A DNA stretch of 64,000 nucleotides. Origin: Pararobbsia silviterrae. GTDB taxonomy: Bacteria > Pseudomonadota > Gammaproteobacteria > Burkholderiales > Burkholderiaceae. How positions within the stretch are numbered: the first letter of the stretch is position 1; every line of letters starts with the position of its first letter. The notes under the pieces are model-generated. The model was not told where the DNA came from, made no database searches, and saw only the letters and a list, made by a program, of their open reading frames with translations. The position numbers and the translations under genes were made by a program. This document shows positions 8,364-17,430 of this stretch, in pieces. Location of the stretch: contig NZ_RBZU01000007.1 of NCBI RefSeq assembly GCF_003628125.1, forward strand, positions 62,363-126,362, given 5' to 3'.

Positions 8364-9710
8364 TTAGACCACTGGGAAGCCGGCTGCCTCGTGATCGCGC
8401 GCGGACGGCGTATCGCGCGACGTCAGCGCGTCGGCGCGGCGCGGAATCAGCGCCACAATCACGGCCGCGAGCACGGCGCCCGCGCCCATCACCCAGAGTC
8501 CCGCGAGCGGCGTACCCGCATGCGCTTCGGCGGTCACCTTGAACGTGGGGGCCGCAAAGCCTCCCAGATTGCCGATCGCGTTGACGATCGCGATCCCGCC
8601 CGCTGCCGCGTAGCCGCCGTAATAACTCGACGGAAAGGTCCAGAAAATCGGCTGTGCGCTGATCACCCCAGCCACCGAGACACACAAGGCCCCCAAGGCC
8701 AGGATCGGCGGCAGATAGCCTGATGCGACCATGCCGAAGCCGGCGCACAGCAGCGAGATGACCGTGAAGGTGCGGCGACGGCCGGTTTTTGCCGCGAGGC
8801 CCGGCCAGAAAGTACATGCGGCAAGCGCGCAGAGCCATGGAATCGCCGTGACCAGACTCACCTTGAAGCCGATATGCTGGCCGAGCAGCGAGCCGACGAT
8901 CGACGGCAGATAGAAGGCCACGCCGTAACCGCAGATCGCGATGCTGAAATAGATCAGCCCGAATTGCAGCAGCATCGGATCGCGCAAGGCCTTGCCGAGT
9001 CGCATATGACCTGCCGCGATCTTGGTGGCTTCCTCCTGCGCGAGCGTTGCGACAAGCGCCGCCTTCTCATCCGCGGGCAACCAGCTTGCGCTCGCGGGCT
9101 TGTCCGTCAGATAGAAGAATGCGAACAGGCCGACCAGCGACGCGGCCAGGCCTTCGCAGAGAAACATCAGTTGCCAGCCATGCAAGCCGAACAGCCCGTC
9201 GAGTTCGAGCAGTCCGCCCGACAGCGGGCCGCCGACGATGAAACAGATCGGCTGACTCAGATAAAACAAGCCGATGATCCGCGCGCGTTCGCGCGCCGGA
9301 AACCACTGGCCGAGGTACACCAATACGCCGGGAAAAAATCCGGCCTCGGCGATGCCGAGCAGCACGCGCACGGTCGAGAACGACGTATTGCTCGTCGCGA
9401 AAGCGATGCCGGCCGCGAGGATGCCCCACGTCACCATGATGCGCGAGAGCCAGATGCGCGCGCCGACCTTCTGCAACAGAAGATTGCTCGGCAATTCAAA
9501 GAGCGCATACCCCACGAAAAACAGCCCCGCCGAAAACGCGAACGCTGCTTCCGTCACACCCGTCGTTTGCTGGAACGCTTGTTTTGCGTAGGCGATATTG
9601 GCCCGGTCGAGATAGCCCAACAGATACATCAGAATCAGCAAGGGAATCAGGCGGCGTCGCGTGCGCTGCAAGGCGCGTTGAAGCGTGGGGGAATTCGGGG
9701 TCGGCTGCAT
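8364..9710 (-). CDS. MFS transporter, anion:cation symporter type
   Basis: A 448-residue permease with about 12 transmembrane segments. LIPLLILMYLLGYLDRANIAYA in the first helix, the loop after helix 2 and GEGL-like CEGLAASLVGLFAFFYLTDKP fit the ACS family (phthalate, galactonate, tartrate and related organic anion:H+ symporters). It probably imports a sugar acid or aromatic acid. The start at 9710 (MQPTPNSPTLQRAL) removes an arginine-rich extension of 17 residues. The GntR regulator downstream and the SDR suggest a common catabolic theme; a short palindrome AAATGGCATTT lies at 9798-9808 in its promoter region. Confidence 0.88.
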   Translation of the reverse strand: MQPTPNSPTLQRALQRTRRRLIPLLILMYLLGYLDRANIAYAKQAFQQTTGVTEAAFAFSAGLFFVGYALFELPSNLLLQKVGARIWLSRIMVTWGILAAGIAFATSNTSFSTVRVLLGIAEAGFFPGVLVYLGQWFPARERARIIGLFYLSQPICFIVGGPLSGGLLELDGLFGLHGWQLMFLCEGLAASLVGLFAFFYLTDKPASASWLPADEKAALVATLAQEEATKIAAGHMRLGKALRDPMLLQFGLIYFSIAICGYGVAFYLPSIVGSLLGQHIGFKVSLVTAIPWLCALAACTFWPGLAAKTGRRRTFTVISLLCAGFGMVASGYLPPILALGALCVSVAGVISAQPIFWTFPSSYYGGYAAAGGIAIVNAIGNLGGFAAPTFKVTAEAHAGTPLAGLWVMGAGAVLAAVIVALIPRRADALTSRDTPSARDHEAAGFPVV

Positions 9711-10075
9711 CGTCGTTCGAGGGTGGGTCTGCGTTCGCCGCGCCCGCGAGGTTCCGGGCACGATCGATCAGACGTTTTAAACCTGTTCAGCTCGCCAAAT
9801 GGCATTTGCATAGCGCTTACATTTGAGTCGATGAGAGATTGTCGTGTCAACGTATGGTTGACCCGGATATGCGTTATTTGTTCTTTACATTCGATAAAGA
9901 TGCGCGATCGTGAATCAAAATGTCCTTAAGAGTGCAAAAATAGGTGCGCTTGGAAGTGCGATGAAAGCGATGAACATGACGGGTTCATCGGCTCATTGAT
10001 GTGTCCCGCGAAATCCGGCCCGCAAGAACGGCTGGTCTGACGACGCAAACCTTTCGGGAAGGGCGGCCGTCCTGA

Positions 10076-10250
10076 AGCGCTAACGGTTCTCGGTCGAGCA
10101 GATCGTCGCGGTGCTCAAGCTGGCGGAGTTGAGCATGCCGATCGCGGAGGTCGCCCGTCAGGTCGGCATCTCGGATGCCAATCTTTTACCGCTGGAAGGA
10201 GCGCTATTCGGGGCTCGAATCCGATCGGTTGCGTGAGCGCAGGCAATTGC
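10076..10250 (+). pseudogene. IS3-family transposase OrfA remnant
   Basis: Translation from about 10081 gives a stop and then RFSVEQIVAVLKLAELSMP and IAEVARQVGISDAN, after which a one-base frameshift gives FYRWKERYSGLESDRLRE. This is the helix-turn-helix N-terminal part of the OrfA protein of IS3-group elements. An internal stop, the frameshift, and the loss of the rest of orfA and all of orfB show a dead fragment. The surrounding 9711-10333 contains no other gene. No terminal repeats could be found. Confidence 0.8.
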
Positions 10251-10333
10251 AATGCCGAGTCGATCGGGCTACGTAGAGAATGTTCTCTTCCTCGTACGTG
10301 CGAAAACGGCGATTCGCACGACGTGTGGTTGCG

Positions 10334-11248
10334 CTAGTGGCTGCCCGTCAGTTTGACGATGAAGTCGAGAAAAGCCCGGGTCTTTGCTGGAACGTGGTGT
10401 CGGGATGGGTAGTAGACGTACAAGGGATACCGCTCGTCGGCCCATTCAGGAAAGAGATTGATCAATCGGCCGTCGGCAATTTGAGGCTCGGCGCCGAGCA
10501 GGAGCATCTGCGCAATTCCGGAGCCGGCGAGGCAGGCGTTGAGCAAGGCCCCCGGATCGTTGACCGTGAGACGTCCGCGGGTGTCGACCACGATGCGTTT
10601 TCGCTTGCGGTGGAATTCCCACGGGAATGGCTTACCCGTCTCCGGGTTACGAAACTCAAGGCATCTGTGGCTTCGGCTTTCAAGGTCCTGCGGTTTTGCC
10701 GGCCGTCCCCGACGAGCGATGTAAGAGGGCGCCGCAACGGTCACAACGCCGGTATCGAGAAGCTTTCTCGCGATGACGCTAGACGCCTTGGGTTCGCCGA
10801 ATCGCACGGCGAGGTCGAAACCGTCCATGACGAGATCGCCAAGACTGTCTCGCGCGATGAACTCGATTTCGAGTTCGGGGTACGCGTCCATGAATGCATC
10901 GAGATGTGGCCCGAGGATCGTTCGGTAGAAGACGGGATCCAGATTGATTCTCAGCTTTCCTCGCACTGTTGACGCGCCGGTTGCCGCGGCAGCGGCGGCT
11001 TCCTCCAATCCGGCGAGATGGGGCATGACCTGCTCGTAAAAGCGGCGACCCTCTTCGGTCAGTGCGACGGAGCGCGTCGTACGATTGAACAGCCGTATGT
11101 TCAGTCTTTTTTCCAGTCGGGCAATCGCCCGACTGATGCCCGGCGGCGTCATGCCCATGATCTCTGAAGCGGCAGCAAAGGTCCCCGCATCCACCACGGC
11201 GGCGAACACGCTGATGCTGCCGGACAGCTTCTCGCTACTCGATCTCAT
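10334..11248 (-). CDS. LysR family transcriptional regulator
   Basis: A 304-residue LTTR. The N-terminal winged helix runs over residues 1-65 (FAAVVDAGTFAAASEIMGMT, ISRAIARLEKRLNIRLFNRTTR) and the rest is the periplasmic-binding-protein-like effector domain. It is of the group close to DNA-binding activators that control neighbouring oxidoreductases. It is divergent from the NmrA-like gene at 11457, sharing a 208-bp intergenic region, the classic LTTR arrangement, so it probably regulates that gene. Confidence 0.92.
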   Translation of the reverse strand: MRSSSEKLSGSISVFAAVVDAGTFAAASEIMGMTPPGISRAIARLEKRLNIRLFNRTTRSVALTEEGRRFYEQVMPHLAGLEEAAAAAATGASTVRGKLRINLDPVFYRTILGPHLDAFMDAYPELEIEFIARDSLGDLVMDGFDLAVRFGEPKASSVIARKLLDTGVVTVAAPSYIARRGRPAKPQDLESRSHRCLEFRNPETGKPFPWEFHRKRKRIVVDTRGRLTVNDPGALLNACLAGSGIAQMLLLGAEPQIADGRLINLFPEWADERYPLYVYYPSRHHVPAKTRAFLDFIVKLTGSH

Positions 11249-11456
11249 GGTTGCTCAAGCTCGTGCGGGTGACGGAAGGGGGCCGATCAACAGAAGGTCA
11301 ATGCGGCACTGCTGCAGCGCGCGGCCGTGTCGGACATCTGCATCGATCATGACGAATTCGTGATTGGATGTCACTAATGTGATGCCATCCATGTCATTTC
11401 GTTTCTTTTGGCGTTTATCCAGAATGGGTCTCAGATCCAAACATGGAGAACGAGCA

Positions 11457-12323
11457 ATGTATGCAATAACAGGAATGACCGGCAAGGTTGGCGGTGCGGT
11501 GGCCCGCGAGCTGCTGAGGTCCGGTCAGCCGGTGCGCGCGGTCGCGCGCGACGCGACGCGGGCAGGTTCATGGGCGGAGCGCGGCTGCGAGATCGCGACG
11601 GCCTCGATGGAAGATGTTTCGTCGCTTGCCGCCGCGTTCGAGGGCGCGACGGGCGTTTTCATCCTGCCTCCTTCGGAGTTCGACCCTGAGCCAGGGTTTC
11701 CCGAAGCGCGACAGGTGATCGAAGCGGTGTCCGCGGCGCTGTTGAAGGCTCGTCCTGAAAAAGTCGTTTGCCTGTCGACGATCGGCGCACAGGCAAGCGA
11801 GGTGAATCTGCTGACGCAGCGTACGCTGATGGAGCAGGCGCTGCACGAGATGCCGATGCCGGTGACGTTCCTGCGGCCGGGCTGGTTCATGGAGAACGCC
11901 GCATGGGATGTCGTGTCCGCACGCGACGACGGCGTGATCGCGAGTTATCTGCAACCGCTCGACAAGCCTGTGCCGATGGTCGCCACCGCGGACGTAGGGC
12001 GCGTTGCGGCCGGACTGCTTCGGCAAGCATGGCAGGGTGTGCGCGTCGTCGAGCTTGAAGGTCCGCGCCGGGTGACGCCCAACGATCTTGCATCGGCTTT
12101 CGCGCGCGCACTAGGCCATCCGGTGCGCGCGGAAGTTGTCGAAAGGCAGACCTGGGAAGCGCTGTTCCGCGCGCACGGCATGAAGCACCCTTTGTTCCGC
12201 ATGCGCATGCTGGATGGATTCAACGAAGGCTGGCTCGATTTCGAAAGCCATCCTGACGATATCGTGCACGGCCGCGTCGAGCTGGATACGGTGCTGGGCG
12301 AACTATTGTCGCGTTCAATCTGA
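11457..12323 (+). CDS. NmrA-like NAD(P)-binding protein
   Basis: A 288-residue atypical SDR of the NmrA/HSCARG type. It has an N-terminal Rossmann glycine motif (AITGMTGKVGGAVA), no YxxxK active site, LSTIGAQ in the strand-5 region and a substrate lobe with FLRPGWFMENAAWD. Family members act as quinone or NAD(P)H-dependent reductases or as redox sensors. The ATG at 11457 has GGAGAA about 8 bases upstream; an earlier in-frame ATG at 11364 would run through the probable promoter. Divergent from the LysR gene. Confidence 0.88.
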   Translation: MYAITGMTGKVGGAVARELLRSGQPVRAVARDATRAGSWAERGCEIATASMEDVSSLAAAFEGATGVFILPPSEFDPEPGFPEARQVIEAVSAALLKARPEKVVCLSTIGAQASEVNLLTQRTLMEQALHEMPMPVTFLRPGWFMENAAWDVVSARDDGVIASYLQPLDKPVPMVATADVGRVAAGLLRQAWQGVRVVELEGPRRVTPNDLASAFARALGHPVRAEVVERQTWEALFRAHGMKHPLFRMRMLDGFNEGWLDFESHPDDIVHGRVELDTVLGELLSRSI

Positions 12324-12345
12324 CCAGAACCGATAGGGCGACTCG

Positions 12346-12366
12346 TGACCGACGACGCGTCGGTCA
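12346..12366. terminator. Hairpin between convergent genes, probable terminator
   Basis: TGACCGACG, ACG, CGTCGGTCA: a perfect 9-bp stem with a 3-base loop just after the NmrA-like gene and before the convergent receptor gene. There is no T run, so it is a stem-only candidate. Confidence 0.45.
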
Positions 12367-12435
12367 TGAGCGCGTTGCACGATTTCTTCAGGCCGATTGA
12401 GTCGAACCCAGCTCGGTGGGGTGACGATGCGCGGG

Positions 12436-14949
12436 TCAGATCCGAGCGCGCAAGGTCATCATGACCTGGGCTGGATTGCCATAGTAGTTGCCGTTACCAA
12501 TTTCGACAGCCGACCAGTACTTGCGATTGAAGATGTTCGTCCCGCTCAGCGTGACGGACAGGTTCTTCGAAATCTCGTAACCCACGAGCGCATTGAAAAT
12601 GGCGTAGCCGCCCGCCGTATCGTGGTAACCGCTATCGAGCGAATACATGCCGCTCTGGACGATCGCACCGCCCCCGATATTCCATTTGTGCCACGGCCCA
12701 GGCAACTGATAGTTGGTCCACGCCTTGAATTGATGCTTGGGTTGCCACGAAAAATTCCCGCCCGTCGTGAGACTGTCGTCGAGGGCGCGTGCGTCGACGT
12801 ACGTGTAGCCGGTCTGAACAGTCAAGCCCGGCAATACTTCGCCGCTTGCCGTCAGCTCGAAACCCTGGCTGCGCGCCTTGCCCGATGCAAGATAAAAATT
12901 CGGGTGCGCCGGATCTTCGAACGCACGGTTGCTTTCGTCGATCTGGAACAGGGCGATTCCTGTGTTGAGTCTGCCGCCGAAGTACTCGCCTTTGATACCG
13001 ACTTCGAACTGACTGCCGACAACCGGCTTCAGAATCCCTCCGTCGAATGACGTATAGGAAGTCTGCGGTTTATAGATCGACGTATAGCTTGCGTAGGCCG
13101 TGTAAGTGTCGTTGATGTCGTAGACGAGACCCACCAGCGGCGTGAATTTCGGACCCGAGGAATCGTGCGAATACGTGGTGCCAAACGCGTTGTAGTAGGG
13201 ATTTGAATCCGGCGTCACCGTCGAATTCCACCAGGTCGCCTGGGCTCCCAGGACGAGCGTCAGCGGATCCAGAATGCTGATGCGCGCGTTGGCGTACAGC
13301 GCGTACTGATTCGATACGGTCGTGTAGTTGCTCTGCGGGCCGCCCGCAAATGCGTCCGAGTAAATCGAATTGTTCAGAATGCTGGCGGTGTAGTCGCCGA
13401 AAATATCGAGTCCGGTATCAGGGTTGATCAGGTATTCATACGAGCGATCACGCTGATGCAGATAACTCGAGCCGAGCGTCAACTGATGTTTTCGGCCCAG
13501 AAGCTCGAAGGGACCGCTGACAAACGCATCGAGCGAATCCTGCGTGTTCTTGTCCGCATAGCTCAGACTGTACGGATTCCCGATCATCGTCGTGGGGTCC
13601 ACATACGAATTCGGGATACCGTAGGCGGCAAAACTACTGTATTGCACGTGGTTGTAGGCCACTTTGGCCTTCCAGTCATCGGCCAACTTTTGCTCGACCT
13701 TGACGAATTCGCTCGACTTTTCCAACTGTGTGTAATTCCAACTTGCACCGAGATACAGGCTGCGAGGCACCGAGATCGGAGTGTGATCGGTGGACACCGG
13801 TAGCCCATACATCTCGTGACCGAACTGCTTCGTATAACTCGCTCCGACACGCGCAGTCATGGTCGACGTCAGATCGGCTTCCAAGGTGCCGAATACCTGC
13901 TGGTCGCGCTGCCAGGTTCCGTCCTGCATCAAATGCTGATCGTGCTGCATCGCGACGACGCGAGCGCGCAGGGAGCCCGACTGATTCAGCGGGCCGCCGA
14001 TATCCAGTTGCTCCCGATGATCGGCATAGTTGCCGATGCCGACATCGGCCGACGCCTCGAACGTCGACGGCGCGCGCTTGCGCACGAGATTGATGGTGCC
14101 GCCATCGCCACCGAAGCCATTGAACAGGCCAGAGGCCCCTCGTAGGACTTCGATGCGGTCGTACATCGAAACGTCTTCGTCAGGCGCGCCGACGCTGCTC
14201 GAAGTGAGCGCGGTGGGAACGCCGTCCAGCTGGAACGTCGTAATGGGAAATCCGCGGGCAATATACGAGGTCGTCACCGAGCTCACGGGCAGCGCTTCGA
14301 TACCTGGCGTATAGCGCATCACGTCTGCGAGCGTAGAGGCGTTCTGCTGCTCGATCTGCTGTTGAGTGATCACGCTGACCGATTGCGGAATCTCTCGCTG
14401 CGCGACAGGAATCTTCGAGCCGACCGTGCTCGGCGGATTGAGCATTTCAGCCTGCGACGCCGCGCCGTCCGAGCGACCGACGACCGTCACGGTCGGAAGA
14501 CTGCCCGCATCCGTCGACATCGGGGCAAGCGAATAGCTGCCATCGTCCTGGCGAAGCGCCTGCAGGCCGGTGCCGCTAAGCAGCGAGTCGAAGGCACGAG
14601 GCACCGTATAGTCGCCATGCACGCCAGGACTCGACTTGCCCGCGGTGATCGAGCCCGGCACGCTCAACAACACGTCGGCCTGGTCGGCCAACTGGCTCAG
14701 GGCCGTCGCCAGGGGGCCACTCGGCACATCGAAATGCTTGATCGGATCGGCCGCGGCATGTGAAGCGGGCGACTGCGCATGCGCGGTCGTTCCCACGGCG
14801 GCCCCGATCGATAACACACCCCATAACGCGCAATGCGCCGCGATCGCGATGGGACGGCGGATCGGATGTGTGACGGCGCGATGCATATTCGTTGGCAGCG
14901 CCGGAGAAATCCCGGCAGGGTTGGAAGAGCGCGAAAACAGGCGGCGCAT
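12436..14949 (-). CDS. TonB-dependent siderophore receptor with STN signalling domain
   Basis: An 837-residue outer-membrane receptor. A signal peptide (about 1-58, ending TTAHAQ) is followed by an STN domain (about 70-125, FDVPSGPLATALSQLADQA) that contacts the FecR-type anti-sigma factor, a plug domain (about 165-285, REIPQSVSVITQQQIEQQ and RGFPITTFQLDGVPT) and a 22-strand barrel closing LRARI with its typical aromatic-rich last strand. It fits the FpvA/FoxA class that imports ferric siderophores and reports binding to its own ECF sigma system. The start at 14949 has AAGGAA about 10 bases upstream; a longer frame reaches 15018. It lies 178 bases downstream of FecR. Confidence 0.94.
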   Translation of the reverse strand: MRRLFSRSSNPAGISPALPTNMHRAVTHPIRRPIAIAAHCALWGVLSIGAAVGTTAHAQSPASHAAADPIKHFDVPSGPLATALSQLADQADVLLSVPGSITAGKSSPGVHGDYTVPRAFDSLLSGTGLQALRQDDGSYSLAPMSTDAGSLPTVTVVGRSDGAASQAEMLNPPSTVGSKIPVAQREIPQSVSVITQQQIEQQNASTLADVMRYTPGIEALPVSSVTTSYIARGFPITTFQLDGVPTALTSSSVGAPDEDVSMYDRIEVLRGASGLFNGFGGDGGTINLVRKRAPSTFEASADVGIGNYADHREQLDIGGPLNQSGSLRARVVAMQHDQHLMQDGTWQRDQQVFGTLEADLTSTMTARVGASYTKQFGHEMYGLPVSTDHTPISVPRSLYLGASWNYTQLEKSSEFVKVEQKLADDWKAKVAYNHVQYSSFAAYGIPNSYVDPTTMIGNPYSLSYADKNTQDSLDAFVSGPFELLGRKHQLTLGSSYLHQRDRSYEYLINPDTGLDIFGDYTASILNNSIYSDAFAGGPQSNYTTVSNQYALYANARISILDPLTLVLGAQATWWNSTVTPDSNPYYNAFGTTYSHDSSGPKFTPLVGLVYDINDTYTAYASYTSIYKPQTSYTSFDGGILKPVVGSQFEVGIKGEYFGGRLNTGIALFQIDESNRAFEDPAHPNFYLASGKARSQGFELTASGEVLPGLTVQTGYTYVDARALDDSLTTGGNFSWQPKHQFKAWTNYQLPGPWHKWNIGGGAIVQSGMYSLDSGYHDTAGGYAIFNALVGYEISKNLSVTLSGTNIFNRKYWSAVEIGNGNYYGNPAQVMMTLRARI

Positions 14950-15127
14950 GGCGGAGCGTTCCTTCAGGGTCAATTGGACAAGGAGAGGTCCATCACCCGT
15001 CGCGTCTTGCCCAGTCACTGACGTGCACGCCCATGTCGCGCGGTTCCGAATGGCCCTCTTTCACATACGGAATCGAACGAGACCGGAAAATGCGAACCGA
15101 TTGTGGAAAATAATTTCGCAGCGGCGC

Positions 15128-16117
15128 TCAGCGCGGCACGAGCGTGGTCCACCAGGGCAATGTGTGTTGGACGCGCAGCGGCAGATCGCGCTCCAGCATG
15201 GCAAGGGCGTAATCGGTGTCCGTGGCCGGATACCGGCCCACCACCTTAAGATTGGCGATCTCCGGCGCGACCGCAAGATGACCATGCCGATAGCGAGCAA
15301 GTTCTTCCACGAGTTGAGCGAGCGGGATGTCTTCCGCCAGAACAACGCCACGTGTCCAGGCCTCGCGTGCTGGGTCGACGGCTTGCGATTCGGAGATCGT
15401 GCTGGATGTGAAATGGCATTGTTCGCCCTGCGCGATGACGCGTTCCGTTCCGGTGATGGTACGAATCCGCACGCGTCCTTCGTAGACGGCAAGCAAGGTC
15501 GACTCCGGTCGAAGCCGCACGGCAAATCGAGTACCGAGCGCCTGCATGCGGCCGAAGCGTGTTTCTGCGTAGAACGCTCGGTGTTGCGGATCCGGGGCTG
15601 TCTCGATCAGCATCTCGCCAAGCTTCAACGAGACTGAGCGTTGGTTCCGGTCGTATACGGAGTCGACTGCGCTATCGGTGTTCAGCCAAAGACGCGTGCC
15701 GTCAGCCAAAAAGATCTCGCGCTGCTCTCCGGTGCCCGTGTGGTAATCGGAGCGCCATGCCGTGACGACGTCCCCCAGTGGCGTATGGCGCCAACCCAGC
15801 CAAGTGAGCAGTCCGCTCCCGCTGAGCGCCGCGACGGCGGCCAGCGCGCGTCGGCGCCCGGTGCCGCCGCGCATCGCCGCTTGTACTGCGGCGGCTGCGG
15901 CATCGCGGTGTTCCTCTACACGCATCGGATCGAAGCGACGGCTGACCGCTTCGATATGCTGCCAGGCACGGCGATGCTCGGGACGAGACTCGAGCCAGAC
16001 CTTCCACGCGCCGAGTTGCGTATCCGTCGCCGCGCCTGCATGGAGCGACGCATACCACTGCGCCGCCTGTTCCAGGCTCGCGTAGTCGGCGCGCACCTCG
16101 TCATTGTTGTCCCGCAT
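15128..16117 (-). CDS. FecR family anti-sigma factor
   Basis: A 329-residue inner-membrane sensor. The cytoplasmic N-terminal DUF4880 part (about 12-62, EQAAQWYASLHAG and WLESRPEHRRAWQ) binds the sigma factor. A single hydrophobic segment follows (about 90-112, RRALAAVAALSGSGLLTWLG), then the periplasmic FecR domain (about 120-215, EQREIFLADGTRLWLN, LGTRFAVR) and a C-terminal secretin/TonB-like part that contacts the receptor's STN domain. It begins 18 bases after the sigma gene, so both are co-transcribed. Confidence 0.93.
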   Translation of the reverse strand: MRDNNDEVRADYASLEQAAQWYASLHAGAATDTQLGAWKVWLESRPEHRRAWQHIEAVSRRFDPMRVEEHRDAAAAAVQAAMRGGTGRRRALAAVAALSGSGLLTWLGWRHTPLGDVVTAWRSDYHTGTGEQREIFLADGTRLWLNTDSAVDSVYDRNQRSVSLKLGEMLIETAPDPQHRAFYAETRFGRMQALGTRFAVRLRPESTLLAVYEGRVRIRTITGTERVIAQGEQCHFTSSTISESQAVDPAREAWTRGVVLAEDIPLAQLVEELARYRHGHLAVAPEIANLKVVGRYPATDTDYALAMLERDLPLRVQHTLPWWTTLVPR

Positions 16118-16135
16118 GGCTGTGTGCTCGTGCCG

Positions 16136-16666
16136 TTAAGGACGCATCAGTCCCGCGTCGAAGAGGGCGAGTTGAAGCACCGCGTTGGCGAGGTGCTTCT
16201 GGACCATGCGTCCCGAGATGGCAAGCTCCGCCGCGATCTCGGGCGTGGAAAAGCCATAGATCTGTGCCAGCACGAAGACCTGTTGTGCCTTGGCCGACAG
16301 TTTGCCGAGCAGCGTGCCGACTTCCAAAATCGTTTCGATGATCGCTGCACGGAATTCCGGCGACGGCTCGACTGACTCAGGCTGCGCGGCAAGGGTGTCG
16401 AGCCACGCTTGCTCGATTTCGCGGCGACGCCAGTGATCGGTGCAGATACCCTTGGCCATCAGCCGCAAATAGGCGCGCGCTTCTGCCGGTGTCGCAAAAC
16501 CGCGTGCAGCCGGTTTGACAAGCAGACGAAGAAACACGTCATGGGCAATGTCGCTCGCGTCGGCCGCATTGCCGAGGCGTCGTTGCAGCCAGCCTTTGAG
16601 CCAACCGTGATGAGATCCATAAAGGGCGTGCAGATGGGTTTGCCCTGGATATTCTGCAGTCGTCAT
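16136..16666 (-). CDS. ECF sigma factor, FecI type
   Basis: A 176-residue RNA polymerase sigma-70 family protein. Region 2 (about 15-80) includes LKGWLQRRLGNAADASDIAHDVFLRLL and ICTDHWRRREIEQAW; region 4 (about 115-170) includes LSAKAQQVFVLAQIYGFSTPEIA and ISGRMVQKHLANAV. It would transcribe the receptor gene when FecR relays siderophore binding. A Fur-like box lies 41-59 bases upstream of the ATG, giving the usual iron control of the sigma gene. Confidence 0.94.
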   Translation of the reverse strand: MTTAEYPGQTHLHALYGSHHGWLKGWLQRRLGNAADASDIAHDVFLRLLVKPAARGFATPAEARAYLRLMAKGICTDHWRRREIEQAWLDTLAAQPESVEPSPEFRAAIIETILEVGTLLGKLSAKAQQVFVLAQIYGFSTPEIAAELAISGRMVQKHLANAVLQLALFDAGLMRP

Positions 16667-16706
16667 AGAACGGCTCGGAGAGCGGAGCGCGCTGGATTCG
16701 AAAAAT

Positions 16707-16725
16707 GAGAATGATTACCATTTAT
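16707..16725 (-). promoter_or_regulatory. Fur box upstream of the FecI-type sigma gene
   Basis: On the minus strand the 19 bases read ATAAATGGTAATCATTCTC and match the Fur consensus GATAATGATAATCATTATC at 14 of 19 positions, including an intact TAATCATT core. It is the only AT-rich palindromic block in the promoter of the ECF sigma gene. Confidence 0.75.
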
Positions 16726-17430
16726 AAAACATCTGGCAACCCTTTCGTAAGATTCGTGTCAGTCGAGCCACATTGCGCTCCGAGCGGTAGGGCTTCACGA
16801 TGAAGATGCCGGGGTTCTTGAGGTTCGGTTGTTGCGTGGGGGTCGCGTCGGACCGAGGCCGGCCCATTGCAGCTGTTCCACCTGCGCCGCAACGACATGT
16901 TCGAATGTCCGCTTCACTCGCCGTTGCCGGCGCTCGGGACGTTCACGGCGCCTCTACCGTCACTCGGTGCGGTTCCTAAGCGATACGCAAGTCATGACGA
17001 GCGCTATGGCTTTGCGACTTGTAGGTTCAACGCTCTACGCCCTTTGCTGAAAACCCGTCTCAGTTCTCCGTTATTCGGCAGAAATTAGCCTCCGCGGAAT
17101 ACCGCGGAAATGCGTGATCCATAAATCGAATTGAAAGAATATCGAAAGCTTGAGTATTTACTATGCGCTCAAAACATCCTAAAACCGAAAATAGACCCGA
17201 GACACAAGCTTTGAAACCGAACATCCCCTCCTGATCGTCCCGACGTCCTGATCCCTGAGCGATATCGATCAGCGCGAATGCGCTGCATAAAAGCGGGCGT
17301 TTGCAATCGCTCGAAGCTTGTCATGCGCCCGTGGATTCAGAAACCGACGAAGCGTTATTGCTGGCCGGAGCGCGAGTGCAATTTCAATCTCCGATTTTGA
17401 TGCCGATTGTCTTTTCCGAACGAGGTGGGC
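16726..17430. other. Long intergenic region upstream of the autotransporter
   Basis: About 700 bases with no gene I can support; short open frames near 16829-17088 look random. A small perfect hairpin CAGCGC-GAAT-GCGCTG lies at 17270-17285. The sequence from about 17100 to 17240 is AT-richer than its surroundings and probably holds the autotransporter promoter. Confidence 0.3.

Noticed and set aside
6461-11460. Similar leader ACATGGAGAACG(G/A)GCA(G/A)TG before the SDR and NmrA-like genes
   Set aside because: It is mostly the ribosome-binding site and start; the match ends just outside it and is likely coincidental.
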